13,065 bases of DNA from Gammaproteobacteria bacterium (GTDB taxonomy: Bacteria; Pseudomonadota; Gammaproteobacteria; Granulosicoccales; Granulosicoccaceae): assembly GCA_020444765.1 (NCBI GenBank), contig JAGRHW010000057.1:1-13065 (forward strand), written 5' to 3'. A program made the translations under genes and the position numbers. This document shows positions 1 to 6,573 of this stretch, piece by piece. Position 1 is the stretch's first letter; the number at the start of each line of letters is the position of its first letter. The notes beneath the pieces were generated by a model. That model saw nothing but the letters and a program-made list of their open reading frames with translations. It did not search any database and was not told the DNA's origin.

Positions 1-1960
1 ACGGATTGCCGAGAAAATGATAACGGTTTTCCGCGATTGCCGGTTTCAGGGGCAATGTGTAGCAGGACTTGCCGTCCGGACAGCTGGCCGGATCCTGCTG
101 CGCACTCGCGTAGGAGCCTTCCGGCATATCCACACTGACCGGCTTGCCGGTGTTCTGCAGAATCCAGTAGGCGGTACCCTGTTCAAGAGGGTCTGAAAAA
201 TCCAGCAAGGAATATAAATCCGTCTCGGAATTGTATTGGTAGATATACCAGTTTTTCTTGTAAGCATAGCCGAAATCGTCGGCGAAAATGTCTTCCACCG
301 TTGCCCCATCCGGCGGCATATAGGGCAGGGAAATGACCTGCCACTGGTTGTTCGGCACGGTGTAATTGATCAGGTTAGTCAGCTTGCTGACAAATACATC
401 GCCGGCCGATTGATTGACGTCGGTTCGCAGATTCGCGGTATTCGCTACCGGCAAATCATCCGAGTAGGTCAGGCCCGTCAAATAGGTGCTGCCGGCCCGG
501 TCGGCGGTGATATCGGCAAATGATTCCTCGCCGCTGCCGCCGAAATAAGTCGAATAGAGTAGTTTGGAACCGTCCGCGGGCAGTTTGCTGATAAACAGAT
601 CCGATCGGCCTTTGATGATTGCCGAGATGGGATTTTCCAGCGGAAAATCGTCCGACAGGGTATAGCCGCCGAGGTAAATGGCATCGTCCCGATCCACATA
701 CAGGCTGGTCAGGTAATCGTTTTTACTGCCGCCGAGGTAGCTGGAATAAAGCAGTCTGGAGCCGTCATGGTTGATTTTGCTGACAAAGCAGTCCCAGTCC
801 TGAGGGCCGCCATTGGCTTTTTCATCGAAAGCCTGCATAACAGGCAGATCGTCCGATGTGGTCGTGCCTGCAATAATGAGATCGCCGCTGGAATCGAGCG
901 CGATGGCTTTGGCCGATTCCGCCCGCTGGCCGCCGAAATAGGTACTGAACAGCAGGGTTTTGCCATCTGCCGAGAGCCGGCTGACAAAGGCGTCGCCGAC
1001 ACCGCCGATGGTCCCGTACAGCGGTGATTCCAGCGGAAAATCCCAGGAGTTGGTCGTGCCGGCGGCAAACACTTCGCCGGCCCGGTTGACGGTGATAGCG
1101 TCGATCGAGTCGTAGTCGGAGCCGCCGAGTTTGCGGAAATACAACTGCTTTTTACCGTCCGCCCTGAACTTGCGCACGAAACCGTTGGTACTGATCTGCT
1201 GGCGGCCGATGTTGTTGGCGGTTTCGGAATAATCCGGCGCACTGCTGCGGCCGGCGACGTAAATATTTTTGTCCTGGTCAAGTGCAAGATCGGTGATGAT
1301 CTCTGAATCCTCATTACCGACATAGCTCGAAAAAACCAGGTCTGTCCCGTCAGCGGCAATCTTTGTCAGAAAGCCTTCGGACAGGCCGTCGAAAGATTTA
1401 TCCACGGCATGTATGAGTGGAAAATCTTCAGAGTTGGTCCAGCCGGCGATGTACGCGTGGCCTTCCTGATCGACCAGAATACTGCGGCCGTCTTCGTCGC
1501 CGCTGCCAGACAGAACGACTGTCCAGATCAGGCTGCTGCCGTCGCCGCTGAATTTGCTCACCACTACATTGGATTGACAGTCCTGACTGCAATCCATGTC
1601 GATACCGTTTGTCTCGGTATTGCTTGGGCTGAAACTGCGACTGAGCAGATAGGTGTTGCCGGCATCGTCCACGGCAATTTTACTGCCTGAATCGAAAAGA
1701 TCGCCGCCGAGCAGTTTCGAGTAACTCAGCACCGGATCGATAATGAGGTCGTGGCGGTGATCCCATTGACCGATCTCGAAACCGAGCTGCCAGCGGTTGT
1801 CCGCTGTGCCTGGCTTGTATAATTTGTAAACAGCCTGAATTTCTTGGTGTGTTCCGTCGATGGTCTGGTAAACGACGGGGTTTTTCTGTTCCAGAGAATC
1901 GTCGCCGAAGTGCAGTACGGCATTGCCCTGTGCGTCGATACTTATTTTGTCAACGCCGTC
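1..1960 (-). CDS. SBBP-repeat beta-propeller protein, main downstream part (continues past the left edge)
   Basis: This frame is open without a stop from 1960 to the window edge, at least 653 residues. It continues the protein begun at 2583-2610 after a one-base frameshift. After a short remainder of the N-terminal domain it shows about seven SBBP repeats between roughly 1735 and 430. Each has the pattern LLYSTYFGGS, about ten residues, a D-x-x-G-x-x-Y-x-x-G core, then T-x-S-D-D-(F/L)-P, and most are joined by FVSKL-x-x-DG. A C-terminal module follows (NNQWQVISLPYMPPDG, then EDIFADDFGYAY and GTAYWIL), of a kind seen at the end of exported proteins. SBBP repeats are predicted beta-propeller blades in secreted or surface proteins. 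The function is unknown; adhesion or matrix binding is only a guess. Confidence 0.8.
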
Positions 1961-2610
1961 AAAGAGAGCTGAATGACCGACGGATCGGCACCGGCTTTGA
2001 CGATAAAGTCATATTCGATTCGTTGCCGGTTGCCGTAGTATTCAAGGTCTATGTCCTGATAAATATTCTTGTACTTGACACCGCTGAAATGCGCCGCACC
2101 TCGTAACCACTCGGAGGGCCGGGCGGAGTTGAAATAACTGCTGGTACTTTGCAGGCGGTTGAGGCCGACGATCTCGCTGTTGTTATTGATCCCCAGTGGT
2201 TGTATCCGGATTTGCTGATATGTCGAGGTCTGCGGTTGTTCCGGTGTATCGGCCTTCGGCTTGAGCGTCAGGTCAGCTGCGGAGCGGGTCAGGGCCAGTC
2301 GATAGTTGGGCGTAATGGAAGTGAAAACGATATCGTCGTTTTCCTGGCCGATGTTTTGTTCAAAAAATAATGGTGTGCGGTCGATGCGGGTCAACACCGT
2401 CGACGAGTCGCTAAAACCACCGGCATCAGTGATGTATGCAGTAGTTGGCGTAACCGCGGGTGCACGCGGCAATGAGCCGGCGCTGAGCTGACCGGGCTTG
2501 AGCAGGCTGATACCGGCTGCTTGTAATGTTAATAGCGTTGCCGCAAAACAACCAGCAAACACTGTAATTCTGGTGAATCCCAATGTTCTATCACCCTGAT
2601 GACTTGTCAA
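1942..2610 (-). CDS. SBBP-repeat protein, N-terminal part (DUF7948-like), ended early by a frameshift
   Basis: The N-terminal portion has a hydrophobic secretion segment (ITVFAGCFAATLLTLQAAG) and then the domain that usually precedes SBBP repeats: PLFFEQNIGQ, SEWLRGAAHFSGVKYKNIYQ, DIDLEYYGNRQRIEYDFIVK and AGADPSVIQLS. The frame then ends LTALTK-stop. Adding one base near 1961-1968 would give VIQLSFDGVDKISIDAQGN and join it to the long open frame to the left. No ATG is available. The longest start is TTG at 2610 without a ribosome site; TTG at 2583 has AGGGTG 8 nt upstream and leaves a good signal peptide, so it is preferred. The gene is transcribed away from the persulfide dioxygenase gene. 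The shift may be a real mutation or a sequence error. Confidence 0.75.
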   Translation of the reverse strand: MTSHQGDRTLGFTRITVFAGCFAATLLTLQAAGISLLKPGQLSAGSLPRAPAVTPTTAYITDAGGFSDSSTVLTRIDRTPLFFEQNIGQENDDIVFTSITPNYRLALTRSAADLTLKPKADTPEQPQTSTYQQIRIQPLGINNNSEIVGLNRLQSTSSYFNSARPSEWLRGAAHFSGVKYKNIYQDIDLEYYGNRQRIEYDFIVKAGADPSVIQLSLTALTK

Positions 2611-2766
2611 CAGGATTCAAAGCAAGGTTTTTGCCGTTTGTGCCGTTTTTTGTTTGAAGAGCAGCTTGTCGAGCTAACCCGTCCAGGCTGTAATCCTGAA
2701 CGGCTTTTATTGAAGAAATCAGCCTGTAGATTATTCATTTAGAGTTTATGACCATTAGGAGTCGTG

Positions 2767-3519
2767 ATGATATTCAGGCAATTGTTCGAAACCGATTCGT
2801 CAACCTATACCTACCTTATTTCATGCAGTAAAACCGGCAAAACGGTGTTGATCGATCCGGTGCTGGAGACAGTGGAGCGTGATCTGAAGGTTTTGCGTGA
2901 TATGGGGTTGTCACTTGATTTTGTGCTCGATACGCATTTGCACGCCGATCATCTGACCGGTTCGCGCAAACTGTCTGCCCTGACCGGCTGCAAGATTTGC
3001 GGGCCGGCTCTGGACGAATTGCCCTGTACGGATATAGGTGTGCGGGAAGGTGAAGTATTTAAGCTCGGGGATGTGGATATACATCCGCTCTATACACCGG
3101 GACATACGGATACACACCATGCCTACCGGATCGACACACCGATCCAGAGTCTGTTGTTCAGCGGTGACGCCTTGCTTATCGATGCCTGTGGAAGGACCGA
3201 TTTCCAGTCAGGCGATGCAGGGCAGTTATATGACAGCATTCAGGAGAAATTCTTCAGTCTGCCGGATGAAACACTGGTTTATCCGGCCCACGATTATGAC
3301 GGCCGTATGGTCAGCAGCATCGGTCAGGAGAAGGTGCGTAATCCGCGCCTGGGACAAGCGAAGTCCCGCGATGAGTTTATCGCGATCATGAACGGGCTTG
3401 ATTTGCCTTATCCGCGAAAGATAGATTTTGCGGTACCCGGCAATGCCTTGTGCGGTGAATGTCCGCCGAATGTGCCGGAAGAATTGCGCGGTCCGTGCGC
3501 GATTCACGAGGTCGGTTAG
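2767..3519 (+). CDS. ETHE1-type persulfide dioxygenase (sulfur dioxygenase), metallo-beta-lactamase fold
   Basis: This 250-residue protein would oxidise glutathione persulfide to sulfite and glutathione with O2, using one Fe(II), in the cytoplasm. The metallo-beta-lactamase motif THLHADH is at about residues 56-62, with the next histidine in TPGHTDTH (about 113) and the metal aspartate in FSGDALL (about 134). The subgroup signature is clear: ACGRTDFQSGDAGQLYDSI, then LVYPAHDYDGR and NPRL, which separates ETHE1/persulfide dioxygenases from glyoxalase II. The length fits the family. GTG at 2764 and ATG at 2767 are both possible; AGGAG at 2757-2761 is 5 nt from the ATG but only 2 nt from the GTG, so ATG is chosen. 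It stands alone, with a terminator at 3561-3600. It fits the sulfur-oxidation theme of the Sox and TusA/DsrE genes. Confidence 0.93.
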   Translation: MIFRQLFETDSSTYTYLISCSKTGKTVLIDPVLETVERDLKVLRDMGLSLDFVLDTHLHADHLTGSRKLSALTGCKICGPALDELPCTDIGVREGEVFKLGDVDIHPLYTPGHTDTHHAYRIDTPIQSLLFSGDALLIDACGRTDFQSGDAGQLYDSIQEKFFSLPDETLVYPAHDYDGRMVSSIGQEKVRNPRLGQAKSRDEFIAIMNGLDLPYPRKIDFAVPGNALCGECPPNVPEELRGPCAIHEVG

Positions 3520-3560
3520 GGCCTGTTAACACGCATTTTCCGTGGAGCGGCAACAGTGAG

Positions 3561-3603
3561 CGGATTTCGCCTGTTTGGAAAAGCAGGTGAAATCCGTTTA
3601 TTT
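3561..3603 (+). terminator. Rho-independent terminator after the persulfide dioxygenase gene
   Basis: The arms 3561-3576 and 3581-3596 pair over 16 positions, with two G-U pairs and a GGAA (GNRA-type) tetraloop at 3577-3580. TTTATTT follows directly. It lies 41 bp after the dioxygenase stop and touches the end of the convergent DUF1289 gene. The other side has no T run, so it acts mainly on plus-strand transcription. Confidence 0.8.
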
Positions 3604-3816
3604 CTGTGGATTTTTGCCGTCCTCAAGTTCTTTTTGACGTGTCCGGCAATGGATTAAGACCCGACGTTTTTCTTCTTCGGAGAAAGCTGTCCAATCGATG
3701 ATTTCGTCCAGATTCCGAAAACAGCCGATGCAGACCGACGTTTCCCTGTCCAGAGTGCAGATGCCGATGCAGGGTGATTTGATCGGTGTGTCTTGCGAAT
3801 CAGGTCTGTCAGTCAT
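3598..3816 (-). CDS. DUF1289 small cysteine-rich protein
   Basis: This 72-residue protein has the DUF1289 pattern: SPCIGICTLD (residues 14-23), then CIGCFRNLDEIIDW and a charged tail FSEEEKRRVLIHCRTR. The conserved cysteines suggest metal or Fe-S binding, which has not been proven for the family, and the function is unknown. E. coli YdhL is of the same kind. The ATG at 3816 is the natural start, although no clear Shine-Dalgarno sequence precedes it. The gene converges on the persulfide dioxygenase gene, and its stop codon lies at the foot of that gene's terminator hairpin. The family is common in proteobacteria and has no evident link to sulfur metabolism here. Confidence 0.88.
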   Translation of the reverse strand: MTDRPDSQDTPIKSPCIGICTLDRETSVCIGCFRNLDEIIDWTAFSEEEKRRVLIHCRTRQKELEDGKNPQK

Positions 3817-3941
3817 GCAGTAAAATCTGTTATTGCCCGGGCTGCTTACAAAGAGGCGATGCCAATCCGGGGAACAGGATATCTGCCGGTACGTCTGGCC
3901 GTTTCTCCCGGGTGTCGGTAAAGCTGCCGGAACACGCTACT

Positions 3942-3957
3942 TATACTTATAAGTATA
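3942..3957. repeat. 16-bp perfect palindrome TATACTTATAAGTATA
   Basis: An exact 16-bp palindrome sits in the 164-bp gap between the DUF1289 gene and the end of the lipoprotein gene. It could be a dimeric regulator site for the DUF1289 gene, about 125 bp upstream of its start, or a weak hairpin downstream of the lipoprotein gene. No T run follows on either strand, so it is not called a terminator. Confidence 0.4.
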
Positions 3958-3980
3958 TCAAAGCACTGCAGGGTCCGTGG

Positions 3981-5459
3981 CTAATCATGGAAAACCGTTA
4001 CTTTGGCTGAACTTCTGCCGCCTGCCGAGTCTTCGATCGTATAGGTAAACGAGTTTGTTTCCGCGTCGGATCCTTGTGGCGGATAGTAAAACAGGTGTTT
4101 TCCATCCAGGGAAATCAATACCAGACCACCCATGGCCGGCGTGCCGACTTCAACAATGCTCAGGTTGTCGTTATCCGGATCCGAGTCATTGGCGAGTACG
4201 TTCAGCGTGCTCCAGCGATCGTCGTCGACTTCAAAGCTGTCGGGCATGGCCTGAGGCGGTGAATTCAGACTGGCGACGGTGACTTCAACCTGCGCGCTGG
4301 CAGTTTTGCCGCTTTCGTCGCTGATCGTGTACATGAAGGTTTCGGTGCCGGAGAATCCCGATTCCGGAGAATACAGGATGTAACCGTTGCTGCTGATTCG
4401 CGCGCTGCCGCCCTGATCCGGCCGCTTGCTGATTCGGGTAATCGTCAGGTTATCCTGCTCGGGGTCGCTGTCATTGGCGGTGACATACAGTTTATTGTTT
4501 CTGCTGCCTACCGCGACATTAAACCGGTCATCGACGGCGACCGGTGGCAAATTGATGTCGCCAATGACAGTGATTGTGACTGTCGCTGCATCGCTGTAGT
4601 GTACGCCATCGAATACGCGGTAGCTGAAGCTGTCAGTGTTCGTCGGAGCGGATTCATTATGTGTATAACGGAATCCGCCGAGCTGGGTGAAGTCGGCGGC
4701 GAAATCATTGCTGGCGTGAGCCGGTAACGCGAGTAATTCAGCTTGCAGGCAATGTCCGCTGAGGTCGGTGTTATCGTTATCATTACCAAGAACGCTTTGC
4801 GCACCGGCGCTGATACTGCAATCGGCGTTATAGACGATGTCGTTGATCACCAGGGTTTCACCTCTGTCGACCTGATAGAAATCGTCGTTGGCGAGCGGCA
4901 CATCATTGACGGTGGTCAGGCAGAATGTGACATCGCGTGAGGATTCGCCGCCATCGTTGTCGATGACCGTCCAGCGATAGGTCATGCCGATCGGTGAGGC
5001 CAGTGGCGGGGAGACGACGGTAAACTGGCCGTCGGTGTTTATGCTTGCCGGATCCTCGTCGCCGGTTGCCGGCGCCTTGTTTATCACGGACAGATTGCAG
5101 TTGTCACTGCTGACATCGGGTTCGCAGGCTTCGCCGATCAGATTGGCCGCGGTTTGCAGGTTGATCCATTGCTCACAGACACTGAGTTTGCCCTGATCCG
5201 CCAGGGAGCCATGGTAAGCGACCACTTTGCCGTCGATATCGCTGCTGCCGGACAAGTCGATTTCACGGGAACCGGATTCCACCATGACGACGGATTGCTC
5301 TTCGTCCAGCAGTTCATTATCGACCATCACCTGAATGACCGGATCTTCGTTATACTGGCGGCCGGCAGAATCGACCCAGCCACAAGCGGAAAGCGTAGCG
5401 GGCAGGGCGATACAGGCAATGGCAAAACGGCGGGAACGGCCGGGCATAAGTTGGATCAC
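3981..5459 (-). CDS. Lipoprotein with tandem cadherin/Ig-like (VCBS/Big_9-type) repeats
   Basis: An outer-membrane or surface lipoprotein of about 492 residues. With the GTG start at 5459, the signal is a basic stretch (PGRSRRF), a hydrophobic core (AIACIALPA) and the lipobox LSAC with Cys26. Residues about 30-185 include a PKD-like stretch (MTYRWTVIDNDGGESSRDV). Three cadherin/Ig-like repeats follow at about 187-299, 305-396 and 400-492. They carry PPVAVDD, ANDSDP-x-x-DNL-(S/T)-I and FSGTETFMYTISDESG, calcium-binding style acidic loops. The longest frame begins with GTG at 5537 but puts about 25 extra residues before the signal. GTG 5459 is chosen because AGGA at 5472-5469 lies 9 nt upstream; ATG 5447 is also possible. 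Adhesion or surface scaffolding is likely but not shown. Confidence 0.82.
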   Translation of the reverse strand: MIQLMPGRSRRFAIACIALPATLSACGWVDSAGRQYNEDPVIQVMVDNELLDEEQSVVMVESGSREIDLSGSSDIDGKVVAYHGSLADQGKLSVCEQWINLQTAANLIGEACEPDVSSDNCNLSVINKAPATGDEDPASINTDGQFTVVSPPLASPIGMTYRWTVIDNDGGESSRDVTFCLTTVNDVPLANDDFYQVDRGETLVINDIVYNADCSISAGAQSVLGNDNDNTDLSGHCLQAELLALPAHASNDFAADFTQLGGFRYTHNESAPTNTDSFSYRVFDGVHYSDAATVTITVIGDINLPPVAVDDRFNVAVGSRNNKLYVTANDSDPEQDNLTITRISKRPDQGGSARISSNGYILYSPESGFSGTETFMYTISDESGKTASAQVEVTVASLNSPPQAMPDSFEVDDDRWSTLNVLANDSDPDNDNLSIVEVGTPAMGGLVLISLDGKHLFYYPPQGSDAETNSFTYTIEDSAGGRSSAKVTVFHD

Positions 5460-5899
5460 GATAAACATTCCTGAGAAACCGGACAGGATGTATATCGGCT
5501 GGCCGGGATGTGACTTGATTAACATTTTCTGTGTCACAACGGCTTTCTGACGCTGCTGTCAGAGATTTGTGCCACCCGGGACTGAATATTGACATGACAT
5601 TAAAATTTATAGATTACTTAAATCATCTCAGGCTGCAGTCGATAGATAAGACAGGGCACGGAATGCCGGAAAATACCTCGAAAAGCCATGGAACGCGGCA
5701 TTTCCCGAAAATCTCACGCATTTCGTCAAGAATGGCATGGACGCTGCAACGTCCATAAGCAAGTTTCAACGGTAATTTTTGTTGAATATCGCTCTTTAAC
5801 AAATTGGTTTAACTACATCAAAAACGCTTATATACAGTGTTTTTGCTGAAATCGAGCGAATCGTGACCGGCTTTTTCGATGTAAAGAAAAATAACGGGA
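5460..5899. other. Gene-free stretch upstream of the candidate RNA, with several inverted repeats
   Basis: I see no credible protein gene here. A plus-strand frame at 5531-5758 has no recognisable domain and no ribosome site. Visible structure: 5661-5668 pairs with 5696-5703 around a 27-nt loop; ATGGACG 5737-5743 pairs with CGTCCAT 5750-5756; TTCAAC 5765-5770 is mirrored by GTTGAA 5781-5786 with a 10-bp spacer; and a boxA-like element lies at 5791-5803. The promoter of the downstream RNA probably lies here, but no convincing -35/-10 pair or GacA-type TGTAAG-N6-CTTACA site was found. Confidence 0.5.
5791..5803 (+). promoter_or_regulatory. boxA-like antitermination element (GCTCTTTAACAAA)
   Basis: GCTCTTTAACAA is the core of the E. 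coli rRNA boxA, which recruits NusB and NusE and protects untranslated RNA from Rho. There is no rRNA nearby. The element lies on the plus strand about 150 nt before the first GGA hairpin of the candidate RNA, which is itself a long untranslated transcript. The match is seen in the sequence; the function is inferred and needs transcription to begin upstream of 5791. Confidence 0.5.
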
Positions 5900-6070
5900 A
5901 ACTGGCACGAGGGATGCAAAAAGAAATACCAAGGAATAATCGATAAGTTCAGGATGAATTTATCATCGGCGACAATAGGATTTGTCGTTTTGAGATGGGC
6001 AGGATGATGTTCCCATCCCTGGTACCGCGAAGATCAGAGGATCGAACTGTCCGGTATCATCCAGATTCAA

Positions 6071-6208
6071 GAACTTGCCCAGGGACGGGCTTGCAGATAT
6101 GGTCGATTAGCGTACCATATCCTTATGAGACTATTGATGTGTAAGGTAGAGCTCCCGGTGCCGGCGGTGACGAAGGACTCGTTGCTCCGGTACCACAAAT
6201 TCAACGCA
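6071..6208 (+). repeat. 138-bp direct repeat, copy 1
   Basis: It matches 6368-6505 without gaps at 133 of 138 positions, at an offset of exactly 297 bp. The unit folds into a 4-bp hairpin with loop AGGGAC (6077-6090), an 8-bp hairpin (6096-6103 with 6114-6121), a weaker stem (6122-6127 with 6140-6145) and a long hairpin (6157-6194) with loop AGGAC. A 7-bp stem enclosing a small hairpin precedes it (6020-6026 with 6053-6059). Confidence 0.95.
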
Positions 6209-6367
6209 AATCGGTAAAGCGGTTTGCTGAAGACACCAACGGGTCGGCTCAGGAAAGAATCGACTCCGTCCACAGCCGGTAGGGGGTGGACACAAGGGCC
6301 GCAGAACAGTTCCGGCTCTGACACCGGGTCGATCCATGGACAGGATTGCAGGTGTCAACGAATTATC

Positions 6368-6505
6368 GAACTTGCCCAGGGACGGGCTTGCGGATATGGT
6401 CGATTAGCGTACCGTATCCTTATGAGACTACTGATGTGTAAGGTAGAGCTCCCGGTGCCGGCGGTGACGAAGGACTCGTTACCCCGGTACCACAAATTCA
6501 ACGCA
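6368..6505 (+). repeat. 138-bp direct repeat, copy 2
   Basis: The five differences from copy 1 are at 6392 (A to G), 6414 (A to G), 6431 (T to C), 6481 (G to A) and 6483 (T to C). 6392 gains a G-C pair with 6419. 6414 turns an A-U pair into G-U with 6397. 6481 and 6483 turn two G-U pairs into U-A and G-C. 6431 lies in a loop. As in copy 1, a 7-bp stem with an inner hairpin precedes it (6319-6325 with 6351-6357), although the sequence there has diverged. Confidence 0.95.
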
Positions 6506-6514
6506 GAACATGCG

Positions 6515-6546
6515 AAAAAAAAGCCTGGATGATTCCAGGCTTTTTT
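6515..6546. terminator. Strong bidirectional terminator between the candidate RNA and soxA
   Basis: GCCTGGA (6523-6529) and TCCAGGC (6534-6540) pair perfectly around the loop TGAT and are flanked by eight A on the left and six T on the right. Each strand therefore reads as a GC stem plus a T run. It lies 27 bp past the soxA stop on the minus strand and 9 bp after repeat copy 2 on the plus strand, so it can end both the sox operon and the candidate RNA. Confidence 0.93.
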
Positions 6547-6573
6547 GTTTGGTCGGAGGGAAAATACTGTTCG

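Larger units (their letters stand above)
5900..6546 (+). ncRNA. Candidate CsrB/RsmZ-like CsrA-titrating RNA with a duplicated module
   Basis: The plus strand forms at least nine hairpins with GGA in the loop: 5942-5964 (9 bp, loop AGGAT within CAGGATG); 5968-5989 (TAGGAT); 5994-6017 (CAGGATG); 6077-6090 and 6374-6387 (AGGGAC); 6157-6194 and 6454-6491 (16 bp with one bulge, loop AGGAC); 6241-6266 (CAGGAAA); 6330-6348 (ATGGACA). GGA also occurs in single-stranded spots at about 5910 and 5932. E. coli CsrB carries CAGGA(U/A/C)G repeats in hairpin loops that sequester CsrA; two loops here match exactly. Many G-U pairs hold only in the plus-strand RNA. A strong terminator ends it at 6546. The 5' end is not known; 5900 is a working boundary. 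It could be a different structured RNA. Its length of at least 600 nt exceeds the roughly 360 nt of E. coli CsrB. Confidence 0.6.

Noticed and set aside
709..1359. 216-residue minus-strand frame
   Set aside because: It is an out-of-frame shadow of the SBBP-repeat protein: the repeat motifs are only in the neighbouring frame, which is open to the edge.
5791..5803. Start of an rRNA operon
   Set aside because: No 16S, 23S or tRNA sequence follows the boxA-like motif.
6071..6505. Template/variable repeats of a diversity-generating retroelement
   Set aside because: The differences are not confined to adenines of one copy, no reverse transcriptase is present, and neither copy lies at the end of a coding gene.
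6071..6505. CRISPR-like array
   Set aside because: There are only two 138-bp repeats 297 bp apart, far from the repeat and spacer sizes of CRISPR, and no cas gene.
6067..6532. Open frames through the repeats on both strands
   Set aside because: They have no recognisable domain or ribosome site, and the copies differ mostly at non-synonymous positions. RNA folding explains the conservation better.
5900..6546. Insertion-sequence or group II intron remnant
   Set aside because: No terminal inverted repeats, target duplications, transposase or maturase fragments, and no intron domain V motif could be recognised.
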